A DNA stretch of 64,000 nucleotides, from positions 186,001 through 250,000 of the forward strand of contig NZ_WMCD01000003.1 in the NCBI RefSeq assembly GCF_010994275.1, in the 5' to 3' direction. The translations under genes and the position numbers were made by a program. Source of the stretch: Cyclobacterium jeungdonense. GTDB taxonomy: Bacteria; Bacteroidota; Bacteroidia; Cytophagales; Cyclobacteriaceae. Positions 33,694 through 43,294 of this stretch are shown here, piece after piece. Below the pieces are notes generated by a model. That model ran no database searches, had not been told where the DNA came from, and saw only the letters and a list, made by a program, of their open reading frames with translations. Each line of letters opens with the position of its first letter. Position 1 is the stretch's first letter.

Positions 33694-35217
33694 TTAATAT
33701 CCCTGATTCTGAGTCAGCTTATCATTATTTCTGATCTCTGCTGTAGGAATGGGGAAAAGCAGCTCTCTTTCCCTGAGGGTCGGTCCGTATGAAAACTGAT
33801 GCCCGACGTAATCTTCAAATTGAAGCGTTTCAACATTAAAAGCCTTTCTTAAGCGGACCATGTCATACCATGTTTTATTTTCAAAACATAATTCCACCCA
33901 TTTTTCTCTCCAAACAGCTTCCCTGAATTCTTGCTGACTCAGGTTTTCCAAATCGGGGAGATTAGCTCTATCACGAATGCTATTCACGGCATCATAGGCT
34001 TCCTGGGTGGGTCCGTTTACCTCATTCATAGCTTCTGCATAAATCAGGAGAATCTCCGCATAGCGGTAAATTGGCCAGTTGAGGCCACTACTGGTGGTGT
34101 TTAGCTGAGCTACTTCGTCAAAATGTTTCCAGATATAATAGTCGCCCAGCTCCATGACAGTGGTTCTGTCAGACTCAAGGCTGTACTCAGTGTAGAAAAA
34201 CTCCTTTTCTTCTGCTCTTTTATCCCCTGATTCAAAGGATTCGACAAATTCCTGATTGGCGAATATTCCTCCCGTTTCTGCACTATAGGCAGAAATACCT
34301 CGGTTGTAAGGGATTATTGATACCTGCCATGACGAGGGTACAGCGAAAGCAGCATACTGGGTCATGAATATGTGCTCCCCGAGGTTTTTATCCTCTACCG
34401 AATGCAATTTGCTGTAATCATCAAACAGACCAAATTCGCCGGATTGGATAACATCATTGGCCTTCTCAGCAGCAAGCTGAAAGTATTGGTTTCCACCCTG
34501 AAGCGGGTATCCAGCCATTGTTAGGTAGACGCTGGCGAAAAGTGACTTCACGGCTCCCATAGAAACCCTGCCGCTTACATCTCTCCAGGGCAGCCCTGAA
34601 TCTTCAGCTACTTCCAGGTCGGCAACAATCTGATTGTAAACCGCTTCCGTACTTGCCGGTTCCGGGTATAGTTCCGGGCTGGTCAAATCGATGGAAGTAG
34701 TAATCAAAGGAATGTTTCCAAAAATTCGGATTAGATTGAAGTAATAATAGGCTCTGAAAAAACGGGCCTCTCCCAGTAATCGGTTCTGGTTTGCATTGTC
34801 CATTTCGATTTCCGGTATTTTCTCGATCGCCAGGTTTGCATTGGCTATTCCCCGGTACGAACTGGTCCAGTAGGTTTGACCGTATCCATTATCCGAATTA
34901 TTGATTAGGTTACGTACGAAGAGGCTGTTTTGAGCCTGACCTAATTCCGTATTGGCCAGCCCGGTGGCAAATTCCAGCATCATCCAGGGCCCTCCGCCAA
35001 AGCCGCTTTCCATTACCGGCTGCAGGCTTTCATAAATCGAATTTACCACACTGGTGGCATGCTCAGGTCGGGTAAAATAATTTTCTAACGTGAAATTGGA
35101 TTTGTCGGTTTCTTCCAAAAACTCGTTGCATCCCCAGGTCGTTAGGATCAATAAGCCGATGACACATACCCGGCTAAGTTTTATGATGTATTTTTTCATG
35201 ATTTTCATTTTTTTCAA
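33694..35217 (-). CDS. RagB/SusD family nutrient-binding outer membrane lipoprotein (locus 1)
   Basis: 507 residues; lipobox TTWGC (Cys30 from ATG 35217, or Cys24 from ATG 35199). The SusD opening CNEFLEETDKSNFTLENYF, the TPR-like helices NRLLGEARFFRAYYYFNLIR and the C-terminal block RANLPDLENLSQQEFREA, then WREKWVELCFENKTWYDMVR are diagnostic. It forms the surface lid of the SusC transporter and captures oligosaccharide or glycoside. Ten bp separate it from susC. The ligand cannot be read from sequence. Confidence 0.93.
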   Translation of the reverse strand: MKKMKIMKKYIIKLSRVCVIGLLILTTWGCNEFLEETDKSNFTLENYFTRPEHATSVVNSIYESLQPVMESGFGGGPWMMLEFATGLANTELGQAQNSLFVRNLINNSDNGYGQTYWTSSYRGIANANLAIEKIPEIEMDNANQNRLLGEARFFRAYYYFNLIRIFGNIPLITTSIDLTSPELYPEPASTEAVYNQIVADLEVAEDSGLPWRDVSGRVSMGAVKSLFASVYLTMAGYPLQGGNQYFQLAAEKANDVIQSGEFGLFDDYSKLHSVEDKNLGEHIFMTQYAAFAVPSSWQVSIIPYNRGISAYSAETGGIFANQEFVESFESGDKRAEEKEFFYTEYSLESDRTTVMELGDYYIWKHFDEVAQLNTTSSGLNWPIYRYAEILLIYAEAMNEVNGPTQEAYDAVNSIRDRANLPDLENLSQQEFREAVWREKWVELCFENKTWYDMVRLRKAFNVETLQFEDYVGHQFSYGPTLRERELLFPIPTAEIRNNDKLTQNQGY

Positions 35218-35227
35218 GCGTTACGGA

Positions 35228-38200
35228 TTACAGAGCTATGTTTACTCCCAGCATAAATACCCTTGGTTTTGGGTAGGAATACAAATCTACTCCTTGGTCA
35301 AAAGGTGATCCGGAAGTAGAAACTTCGGGATCATACCCCTGGAATTTTGTGCTCAGGAAGAAATTCTGAACCGATACGAATGCCCTAAGCCGGTTAAGCT
35401 TGATGCGTTGAATCAGTTGCGGCTCAAAGGTATAGGCAAATAGAAGATTCCTACCTCTTACAAAGGAGCCATCCTGTGCCCTGTCCGAATCATTAAAAGT
35501 ATTGTACCCGGCTGTTAACGGTCTCAATTGAGCAATGTTGGTGTTTTGATTGTCTGGAGTCCATGCATTTAATACCGTTCGGAAACTATTTGCAATTCCC
35601 TGTCGGTCTTCCGCAGAGTGCTTGCTTCTCCACAATACCTGATTGCCATACATAAATTGCATGTCTACCATCAATTCAAAATTCTTATACTGAAAGGTGT
35701 TCATAAAGGTTCCGAATCCCTTAGGAATACCCTGCCCGATGATTACCCGGTCGTTGTCATTGATAGCACCATCACCATTCACATCTTCGTATTTAATATC
35801 TCCCGGTAACTTGAAATACTGTGCGGCCAGGTCTGCCTCGTCTGTGTCCCAGGTACCCAAGTGTACAAATCCAAAGAATGAGCCAACAGGTTCCCCCTCA
35901 CGGATGATGGTAGAACCAGAGAAAATATCAGCCCCTCCTGTTAGTTCCAACACCTCGTTCTTGTTTACGGAAATATTAAAATGCGTGTCCCATTGGAAAT
36001 CCTTATTGACCATGTTCACCGAGTTCAAGGCAAATTCAACGCCTTTATTTTCCATGCTTCCGATGTTTTGCGTTACCTGGGTATAACCACTACTGGAAGG
36101 TACAGGGGCATTAAGCAACATGTCTTCCGTCAACTTTCTGTAAAGGTCCAGTTCAAACGTAAGGCGATTATTAAATAGTCCAAGTTCCAGTCCTACATCG
36201 GTTTGGAAAGTTTTTTCCCATCGAAGATCAGGGTTTGCCAGGCGGTTGATGCCTAATCCGATGGACCGGTTATTATTAAAAATTACCGTGTAGTTGCCCA
36301 TGCCGGCTAGTGCCTGGTAGGCAGCGATTTCAGAGTTACCCGTTACCCCGTAGCTGCTTCTTAGTTTAAGGTTGGAAATAGTTCTGTTGTCTTTAAGAAA
36401 GTCTTCTTCGGAAATCCTCCATGCCAGTGCTGCGGAAGGGAAAACAGCATAGCGATTGGCTTCCCCAAATTTGGAGGATCCGTCAATTCTTCCGGTAAAA
36501 GTCAGCAGGTATTTTTCTTTAAGGTTATAATTAAATCTGCCGAAATAGGAGTTTAATCCGTAAGCAGAAGTGCCGGATTGGGTCTGGAAAACATTGGCTC
36601 CAGCACCCAGGTTATTAAATTTGAAATAATCGTCCTGAAAATCCCGTGAACGAGCCATGCTATTGAATCGGTCCACGTGCTGCCAGGAGATACCCAAGAG
36701 CGCATTGATGGATTGATTCTCGTCAATATCTTTATTGTATGTCAGGTAATTTTCGAACTGCCAGGAATTCAAGCGGTCATTCATGACATAAGCATCACCC
36801 CGCTGATTTCTGGCGATGTAGTTTAGCATACGGCCTCCGTAATAATCCACTCGCTGGTTGATGACATTGGTTGCCAGAACGGAACGCAATTCCAGGCCTT
36901 CCGCCAGACTAAAGTTGGCATACAAATTTCCAAGCATGGTCTGGGTGTTAACGATATATACCCTGTCTTCCACTACATGAAGGGGGTTGTTGCCACCTTC
37001 CATGCCAGGGTAATCTTCGTTTCCAGCCCAGGTTCCATCGTCATATTTAACCGGAATAATAGGTAATGCCTCTAATACTTGCCGCATAGCAATGATGCCT
37101 CCGGCCCCTAATGGGTCTACCTGGCTTTCTTTCTGATCCGTATAGCTCAAGGTACCACCCACTTTCAGCCAATCTTTTATCTGGCTGTCAAAGACAAACC
37201 GGCCGGCATAGCGCTTGAGATAAGAACCGCGCATAAGGCCTTCTTCATTTCGGTGATTGACATAAATTCCGTAGGAATCTTTTTCGTTGCCACCGGTCAA
37301 TCCCAACTGGTAATTTTGGGTTACTGCCTGCCGAAAGGATTCGTCTTGCCAATCCGTATCATGCAACGGGTTGCCGTTAGCATCAAACAAACGCGGGTTG
37401 GTTCTTTTTAATTGGGGATCCCTGTAAATTCCATTTGCCCAGCCTGATGGGTCGTATTTCTGAGCATTCTGATAGGCGATGTCTTCCACCATCAAAAACT
37501 CTTCGGAATTCAATAAGGGGATCTTTTTGGGAAGAACTCCTACGCTTACATCTGTATCAAAAGTGATGACTCCACCGGAGTCGCTACCTCTTTTTGTGGT
37601 TACTAATATGACCCCGTTTGCTCCCCTGGCACCATAAATAGCTGTAGCAGAAGCATCTTTCAGCACCTCTACCGAGGCGATGTCATTGGGGTTGATGTAG
37701 TCAATCGGCGTACTTCCATTGGCCAGTCCGGCAGCATGGATAATTACCCCGTCTATTACATACAGCGGATCGTTTGCAATACTTACGGAAGTATTACCAC
37801 GTATTCGGATATTTGCTCTACCTCCGGGACGTCCGGAGTTTACCGATACATTAACCCCAGTGATTCTTCCGGAAAGCGCTTGGTTTAAAGAGGCGGATGG
37901 CCGCTCTTGCAGGGCCTCGGCACTCACTGAGCCCACGGCTCCGGTCAAATCGGATTTTTTCTGGGTGCCATATCCCACAACTACTACCTCTGATAGATCA
38001 GAAAAAGAAGAATTGAGGAATATTTCTATCTGATTCATTCCGGCTTCTACCAGCACTTCCTGGGTCTCGTAGCCAATAAAACTGGCGACCAATATCTCTC
38101 CATTTGCTACTTCCAGACTGAATTCGCCGTCAATATCTGTAACGGTTCCACGGGTAGTTCCTTTCACCAACACTGAAACTCCCGGAATCAATTCCTGGTC

Positions 38201-38329
38201 CTCCTGAGACTTAATGGTCCCTGAGACCGTTCGTTGCCCCTGGGCCATTGCCTGGCCGCCGAGCATAAGCAGCGAAAAGGCGAATACGGCGATTCCGTAT
38301 TTTAATTTTTCAAGGAAAAATTTTTCCAT
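35228..38329 (-). CDS. SusC/RagA family TonB-dependent transporter (locus 1)
   Basis: 1033 residues. Signal peptide to AMAQGQ, a carboxypeptidase-like regulatory domain (about 33-115, VSGTIKSQEDQELIPGVSV), the TonB-box region EVVVVGYGTQKKSDLTGAV, a plug with SGRITGVNVSVNSGRPGG and DPLYVIDGVI, the SusC signature VEVLKDASATAIYGARGANG, then a 22-strand barrel ending in VFMLGVNIAL. With SusD it imports a glycan or glycoside across the outer membrane. No SusR, HTCS, ECF sigma or anti-sigma gene flanks it. Confidence 0.95.
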   Translation of the reverse strand: MEKFFLEKLKYGIAVFAFSLLMLGGQAMAQGQRTVSGTIKSQEDQELIPGVSVLVKGTTRGTVTDIDGEFSLEVANGEILVASFIGYETQEVLVEAGMNQIEIFLNSSFSDLSEVVVVGYGTQKKSDLTGAVGSVSAEALQERPSASLNQALSGRITGVNVSVNSGRPGGRANIRIRGNTSVSIANDPLYVIDGVIIHAAGLANGSTPIDYINPNDIASVEVLKDASATAIYGARGANGVILVTTKRGSDSGGVITFDTDVSVGVLPKKIPLLNSEEFLMVEDIAYQNAQKYDPSGWANGIYRDPQLKRTNPRLFDANGNPLHDTDWQDESFRQAVTQNYQLGLTGGNEKDSYGIYVNHRNEEGLMRGSYLKRYAGRFVFDSQIKDWLKVGGTLSYTDQKESQVDPLGAGGIIAMRQVLEALPIIPVKYDDGTWAGNEDYPGMEGGNNPLHVVEDRVYIVNTQTMLGNLYANFSLAEGLELRSVLATNVINQRVDYYGGRMLNYIARNQRGDAYVMNDRLNSWQFENYLTYNKDIDENQSINALLGISWQHVDRFNSMARSRDFQDDYFKFNNLGAGANVFQTQSGTSAYGLNSYFGRFNYNLKEKYLLTFTGRIDGSSKFGEANRYAVFPSAALAWRISEEDFLKDNRTISNLKLRSSYGVTGNSEIAAYQALAGMGNYTVIFNNNRSIGLGINRLANPDLRWEKTFQTDVGLELGLFNNRLTFELDLYRKLTEDMLLNAPVPSSSGYTQVTQNIGSMENKGVEFALNSVNMVNKDFQWDTHFNISVNKNEVLELTGGADIFSGSTIIREGEPVGSFFGFVHLGTWDTDEADLAAQYFKLPGDIKYEDVNGDGAINDNDRVIIGQGIPKGFGTFMNTFQYKNFELMVDMQFMYGNQVLWRSKHSAEDRQGIANSFRTVLNAWTPDNQNTNIAQLRPLTAGYNTFNDSDRAQDGSFVRGRNLLFAYTFEPQLIQRIKLNRLRAFVSVQNFFLSTKFQGYDPEVSTSGSPFDQGVDLYSYPKPRVFMLGVNIAL

Positions 38330-38398
38330 AACTTTTAGGTTTATTGATTAATTGATTAAATAAAATGAATTTTATAATTAAGATGGTATTGTTATAGA

Positions 38399-38449
38399 TA
38401 AATATAAAATTCCGTACTTTTTACAAATATTCTATCCTGTACTATCCTG
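38399..38449 (-). promoter_or_regulatory. Putative susC promoter with adjacent direct-repeat site
   Basis: On the minus strand a CAGGATAGTACAGGATAG direct repeat (two CAGGATA half-sites 10 bases apart, 38433-38449) is followed after 5 bases by TTTG (38424-38427) and, 17 bases later, by TATATTTA (38399-38406). The last two fit the Bacteroidota -33 TTTG and -7 TAnnTTTG boxes. The repeat therefore abuts the -33 box as an activator site would. The rest of the 316 bp divergent gap to the GH43-like gene shows no other clear element. Confidence 0.45.
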
Positions 38450-38645
38450 CTTATGATTATTTATTGGTGTTTAAGACTATTATTACCCAATACAATTTTA
38501 TAAAAGGGGGATTTTTAGGATTGGGTATTCGGATTTATAGATGGATGGCAAGTGATTTTTGTCATGAATATTCGCTTGCCGGGAGCCATGGACCGATTAA
38601 TTGCTATCTTTGCTGTTGGTGATGGCATGTAAATCTTAACATAAA

Positions 38646-39611
38646 ATGACGCTTACTCTTTATAAATTTTTCCTTAGTCTCCTGATTTCAGGCAGTGTGG
38701 CTTTTCTGACTGCTTGCAGCTCCACCTCCTACCAGGCCAAGAAAGAAGTGTATTTGTTTTCTTATTTTACTGGAAATGGGGAGGATGGCCTGCACCTGGC
38801 CTACTCACTGGACGGGTACCAATTCAAACCTCTTGAAAACGGTAACGCAATCCTTACTCCCACAGCCGGGGAGGATAAATTGATGCGGGATCCTTGCATT
38901 GTGAAAGGGAGAGACGGGCGGTTCCATATGGTATGGACAGTTAGCTGGAATGAAAAAGGCCTGGGGTATGCTTATTCAGATGACCTGGTCCAATGGTCCG
39001 AACAACAGTTTATTCCCGTAATGGCTCAGGAGCCAAATGCCAGAAATACCTGGGCTCCCGAAGTGTTTTACGATAAGAAAGAGGACCTGTACCTAATTTA
39101 TTGGTCGACTACTATTAGCGGGCGCTATCCGGAAACCCAGTCTCAGGAAGAAGACGGATACAATCACCGGCAATATTACGTGACTACAAAAGACTTTGAA
39201 ACGTTTTCCGAAACCCGCTTGTTTTACGAGCCGGGATTCAATGTCATTGACGGTACGATCCAGGAAATCAATGGTGAATACCTGCTTTTCGTTAAAGACG
39301 AGACAAGAGAGCCGCCACGGAAAAACATAAGAATAGCCAAAAGCCAAAAATTAACCGGGCCATATGGTCCTGCCGGAGCTCCGATTACCGGAGATTATTG
39401 GGCAGAAGGCCCAACGGTCGCCAAGGTGGGTGATTATTGGCTGGTCTATTTTGATAAGTACATTGAAAAGGACATGGGGGCCGTAATGTCTTCCGATTTG
39501 GAAAACTGGATTGATATATCCAATCGAATAAACTTTCCGGAAGGCAGCAGACATGGGACTGTTTTTAAGGTAGATAAAACTTTCTTTGACAAATTGCCTT
39601 TTGCTCGTTAA
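38646..39611 (+). CDS. GH43-like five-bladed propeller lipoprotein
   Basis: 321 residues, lipobox LTAC (Cys24). The GH43/GH62-type arrangement is visible: KLMRDPCIVKGRDGRFHMVW (Asp base), WAPEVFYDKKEDLYLIYWST, FNVIDGTIQEING (Asp pKa modulator position) and YWAEGPTVAKVGDYWLVYF (Glu acid). Such enzymes release arabinose or xylose, but many short lipoprotein members are uncharacterised. It is divergent from susC across a shared 316 bp gap and is the only recognisable glycoside hydrolase of this locus. Confidence 0.82.
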   Translation: MTLTLYKFFLSLLISGSVAFLTACSSTSYQAKKEVYLFSYFTGNGEDGLHLAYSLDGYQFKPLENGNAILTPTAGEDKLMRDPCIVKGRDGRFHMVWTVSWNEKGLGYAYSDDLVQWSEQQFIPVMAQEPNARNTWAPEVFYDKKEDLYLIYWSTTISGRYPETQSQEEDGYNHRQYYVTTKDFETFSETRLFYEPGFNVIDGTIQEINGEYLLFVKDETREPPRKNIRIAKSQKLTGPYGPAGAPITGDYWAEGPTVAKVGDYWLVYFDKYIEKDMGAVMSSDLENWIDISNRINFPEGSRHGTVFKVDKTFFDKLPFAR

Positions 39612-39752
39612 GAAATAAACAAGTATTGATTTGATACTGAGTAGCTTGATTTTCGTAAAATAGAAAATGAAAATTTAACGAAAGATTGTAGCAGTAATAA
39701 ATGCCTTTTTCATTGCGGGAAATCAATTTATTTTTCATTTTTGCAATCACAT

Positions 39753-39834
39753 GCGCACGTGGCGAAATTGGTAGACGCACTGTCTTCAGGTGGCAGCGCC
39801 TTCGGGTGTGAAGGTTCGAATCCTTTCGTGCGCA
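39753..39834 (+). tRNA. tRNA-Leu (anticodon CAG)
   Basis: The acceptor arms GCGCACG/CGTGCGC pair fully with discriminator A. The D arm is GCG-AAATTGGTAGA-CGC, the anticodon arm CTGTC-TTCAGGT-GGCAG with CAG at positions 34-36, a long variable arm CGCCTTCGGGTGT is typical of class II Leu tRNA, and the T arm carries TTCGAAT. CCA is not encoded. It ends 4 bp before the convergent stop codon of the AI-2E-type permease. Confidence 0.95.
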
Positions 39835-39838
39835 CATT

Positions 39839-40933
39839 TTACTTTTTGGTCCATTTTTTCCTTAGAAGCTGGATAAAATTCTCTTTCTTTTCTAATACGG
39901 GAAAATCATCACCCAATAGGTAGCCATAGGGTTGCAGGCTGGGAATCCGATCAAAAGCAATTTTGAGTATTCCTACCAAGGGTATGAACAATACCATTCC
40001 GGATATTCCCCAAATCCCACCTCCGATTAAAATTGCCAGCACGACTACCAGCACATTTACCTTTACTTTAGAACCAACGACCAAGGGGGTGATCAGATTA
40101 TTTTCCAGCAATTGGATGCCCCATAAAACCAATAGCGTAATGAGGGGAAATAAAAAGGTATCCGTGGTTAGAAATACATACAGAATCACCAGAATCGAAC
40201 TAATAATTACTCCTATATAAGGTATAAGGTTCATGATGGCAATAAATAGGGCAAAGAGCAGGTAATATTTGATCCCTATAAGGTAAAAGTAGATTCCCGC
40301 CAAAATAGAAACTAAAAAAGTCACCTTCAGCATGCCCACCAGGTAGGCATGAATGACCTTTCCGGAATCGCTTACCCAAGCTAAAATGGCTTCATTGCTT
40401 TTGGAAGAAGCTTTCAGGAGAAAGGCAACAAAAAAATCCCTGTAGTACAGCAATAGGAAAATGTACAGAGGAATAATTCCGATTAAGGTTAGGGATTTCC
40501 CGGTACTGAAAATCGTTTCGTTGAGATTCTCTAGGGGGATCCAGTCGAAAGAATCCCATTGTTCGAAAAGTTCTGCTTCTGTAAACCCAAATACTTTACT
40601 AATTTCTACCTGGTACTGGTATAGTTTATTGCTCAGCTGGGTGCCTATCTCAGGTATGTCTGCGATAAGTAAGATCATCTGGTTTACTAAAATATAAATA
40701 ATGGTGACACCCATTATGCTGACCATGACAATGCTCAAAGCAATGGCTAGAGATCTGGGAAAATGTTTGTTCTCCAGCCAATTGGTAATGGGATAAAGGG
40801 CAAAGGCAAAAAATACTCCCCAAATCAATGGAACCAGAATAAACGAGCCAACATGCATGAGCCATAGTACCAACGCAAGGGAAAGTAAGGAATATGCGGT
40901 TAGCTGAATGGGGTGAGGTTTGGTAGATTCCAT
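39839..40933 (-). CDS. AI-2E family transporter (PerM/YdiK-like permease)
   Basis: 364 residues with about eight hydrophobic helices: paired helices at the N-terminus (SLLSLALVLWLMHVGSFILV), a cytoplasmic or periplasmic middle, and the conserved C-terminal region PYIGVIISSILVIL, LENNLITPLVVGSKVKVN and GGGIWGISGMVLFIPLVGIL. The family was named for autoinducer-2 export but most members have other or unknown substrates, including Na+/H+ exchange. It is monocistronic and converges on the tRNA-Leu gene. Confidence 0.92.
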   Translation of the reverse strand: MESTKPHPIQLTAYSLLSLALVLWLMHVGSFILVPLIWGVFFAFALYPITNWLENKHFPRSLAIALSIVMVSIMGVTIIYILVNQMILLIADIPEIGTQLSNKLYQYQVEISKVFGFTEAELFEQWDSFDWIPLENLNETIFSTGKSLTLIGIIPLYIFLLLYYRDFFVAFLLKASSKSNEAILAWVSDSGKVIHAYLVGMLKVTFLVSILAGIYFYLIGIKYYLLFALFIAIMNLIPYIGVIISSILVILYVFLTTDTFLFPLITLLVLWGIQLLENNLITPLVVGSKVKVNVLVVVLAILIGGGIWGISGMVLFIPLVGILKIAFDRIPSLQPYGYLLGDDFPVLEKKENFIQLLRKKWTKK

Positions 40934-41209
40934 GTGGGAAAATGGTTTTAATAATTAAAATTAAGAATATGCCGACTACTTAACCAAAAATTCACAAAAG
41001 AAAATGCCGAGGGTTGAAAATCACGATTTAAATAACAATTAGCTAAAAATTTGCGTATTACTGGCGATTGATGTAATATTGTAATGTCAAGAAAAGCAGA
41101 AGATCACCATCCTGGAGATTTTAGTATTGTCTGTATACCTTTTTATACCAATCAAGATACATACCATTTCATCATTTACACAGTCTAGAATTACATTCAC
41201 ACGTTTTTT

Positions 41210-42979
41210 ATGTATAACATAGAAGAATTAAGAATCAGGCTATTGTCTGAATTAAAAGAAATAGCAGAGGAGTTGGGGGTTAAAAATTTCAAGTCTTTAA
41301 AGAAAGAAGATTTGGTTTATGCCATATTGGACCAACAGGCAATCACACCTGAAAAATCACTTCCAAAGAAAAAACCTACGAAGGTAGAGGAGGAATCCGT
41401 GGAGAGTGGTTCGAATGTATCCACAGATACGACAGCTGCAAATGAAGAAAAACCGAAATTCAGAAGACAGAACGTAACTGAGATTCCTAAGGAGGATAAA
41501 AAAGGAGCAGTCGAGAAAGAGGAGGATAAGCCAAAAAAGGCAGCAGAAAAGCCTTTTAAACCAGATGAGAGGAAATCAGACGCTTCGGACAAGAAAGCAA
41601 AGGAAAAATCGGATACTAAAAAAAGCGAAGACCAGGGAAACAAAGGTCCCGGAAAAGGGGATGAAGGAAAAGGGAGAAGTTTTCGGCCTAGACGCCGGGC
41701 AGTTGTGGATGTGGAGGAGTTAAAATCCGGTAACGAGGATAGCGCTCCTACTTCATCAGAGCAGGATTTTCCTAAAAAGCGAAATGTCAGGGATAACGAC
41801 GAATCCCCGCAGCCTGATTCCAACTACACACCCAAACGAAAAACTTCTGTTACCATCAAGGATTTTGACGGTATCATTGAAAATTCAGGTGTGCTGGAGA
41901 TTATGTCCGATGGGTATGGATTTTTAAGATCACTGGATTACAATTACCTCGCTTCTCCCGATGATATTTACGTTTCTCCTTCCCAGATTAAGCTTTTTGG
42001 ACTGAAAACCGGAGACAATATTCAGGGTCAAATCAGGCCACCAAAAGAAGGAGAAAAATATTTTGCCCTGCTCAAGGTAGGAACGGTTAATGGAAAGACC
42101 ACGGATGAGATTCGCGACCGAATTCCTTTTGAGTACCTCACCCCATTATTTCCGGAAGAACGTTTGAGTCTGACCACCAAACATGACAACTACTCCACCC
42201 GAATCGTAGATCTTTTTGCCCCTATAGGAAAAGGACAACGGGGTATGATTGTGGCCCAGCCAAAAACCGGTAAAACGGTGTTGTTGCAAAAAATTGCCAA
42301 TGCGATTGCGGAAAACCACCCGGAGGTTCACCTGATGATTCTTTTAATTGACGAACGCCCTGAAGAAGTGACCGATATGGCACGATCGGTAAAGGCAGAA
42401 GTTATCTCCTCTACATTTGATGAGCAAGCGGAGAGGCACGTAAAAGTAGCCGCATTGGTTTTGGAAAAGGCCAAAAGGATGGTAGAGTGTGGGCACGATG
42501 TAGTGATACTTTTAGACTCTATTACTCGTCTGGCCAGAGCTCATAATACAGTGGTGCCTTCGTCAGGAAAGATTTTGTCCGGGGGTGTAGATGCCAACGC
42601 CCTGCACAAGCCGAAACGATTTTTCGGTGCTGCCAGAAATGTGGAAAATGGAGGCTCTCTCACCATTATTGCTACCGCTCTAGTAGAAACCGGATCAAAA
42701 ATGGATGAAGTTATTTTTGAGGAATTCAAAGGTACGGGCAACATGGAACTGTCGCTGGACCGAAAACTATCCAATCGTCGTATTTATCCTGCGATCGATG
42801 TACCGGGTTCCGGTACCAGAAGAGAAGATCTGCTGATGGATAAAGAAGAAATGCAGCGGATTTGGATCCTTAGGAAAATCATGTCGGATATGACATCCCA
42901 GGAAGCCATGGAATTCCTTTTACAGCGTATGAAAGGAACCAGGGACAATTCAGAATTTCTAATCAGCATGAATGGGTAA
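41210..42979 (+). CDS. rho: Transcription termination factor Rho
   Basis: 589 residues against about 420 in E. coli. The Rho_N helical domain is at 1-45, a long Lys/Glu/Ser-rich disordered insert runs from about 48 to 205, the OSB RNA-binding domain ([32 protein letters not shown]) follows, then the RecA-like ATPase with Walker [13 protein letters not shown] (about 348), the [13 protein letters not shown] loop, Walker [18 protein letters not shown] and R-loop [17 protein letters not shown]. Bacteroidota Rho commonly carries such inserts. Monocistronic, with its own terminator. Confidence 0.96.
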   Translation: MYNIEELRIRLLSELKEIAEELGVKNFKSLKKEDLVYAILDQQAITPEKSLPKKKPTKVEEESVESGSNVSTDTTAANEEKPKFRRQNVTEIPKEDKKGAVEKEEDKPKKAAEKPFKPDERKSDASDKKAKEKSDTKKSEDQGNKGPGKGDEGKGRSFRPRRRAVVDVEELKSGNEDSAPTSSEQDFPKKRNVRDNDESPQPDSNYTPKRKTSVTIKDFDGIIENSGVLEIMSDGYGFLRSLDYNYLASPDDIYVSPSQIKLFGLKTGDNIQGQIRPPKEGEKYFALLKVGTVNGKTTDEIRDRIPFEYLTPLFPEERLSLTTKHDNYSTRIVDLFAPIGKGQRGMIVAQPKTGKTVLLQKIANAIAENHPEVHLMILLIDERPEEVTDMARSVKAEVISSTFDEQAERHVKVAALVLEKAKRMVECGHDVVILLDSITRLARAHNTVVPSSGKILSGGVDANALHKPKRFFGAARNVENGGSLTIIATALVETGSKMDEVIFEEFKGTGNMELSLDRKLSNRRIYPAIDVPGSGTRREDLLMDKEEMQRIWILRKIMSDMTSQEAMEFLLQRMKGTRDNSEFLISMNG

Positions 42980-43010
42980 CATTTTCTGCTGATAATAATA
43001 AATCGTCTTC

Positions 43011-43037
43011 AAAGCCCGGTCATGCCGGGCTTTTTTT
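43011..43037 (+). terminator. Intrinsic terminator after rho
   Basis: AGCCCGG pairs with CCGGGCT around a TCATG-type loop, followed by seven Ts, about 32 bp after the rho stop. The rest of the gap up to 43294 is AT-rich with no other element recognised. Confidence 0.9.
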
Positions 43038-43294
43038 ATGCTGTCCTGCCGGGCCTAACAGCACCTGTGTACATTCCTGACCAGAGAATCAACAGCTGGA
43101 CTACGCAACGTTACTGCTGGCTCTATTGATAAGGAAAAACAAAAAAGATAATTGGAATAACGAAAAAATGTATTTAAAAAATATTCATCTATCATTTCAC
43201 CCTATTCAACAGTTGATGGTTGGCCTTGGACGATTAATTTCCAGCTCCTGATAACGAAGAGGTAAATTTATGCTGTGATATAAAAATAACAGCA

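Noticed and set aside
39565..39837. 90-codon minus-strand ORF over the tRNA
   Set aside because: It is antisense to a well-folded tRNA-Leu and has no protein features.
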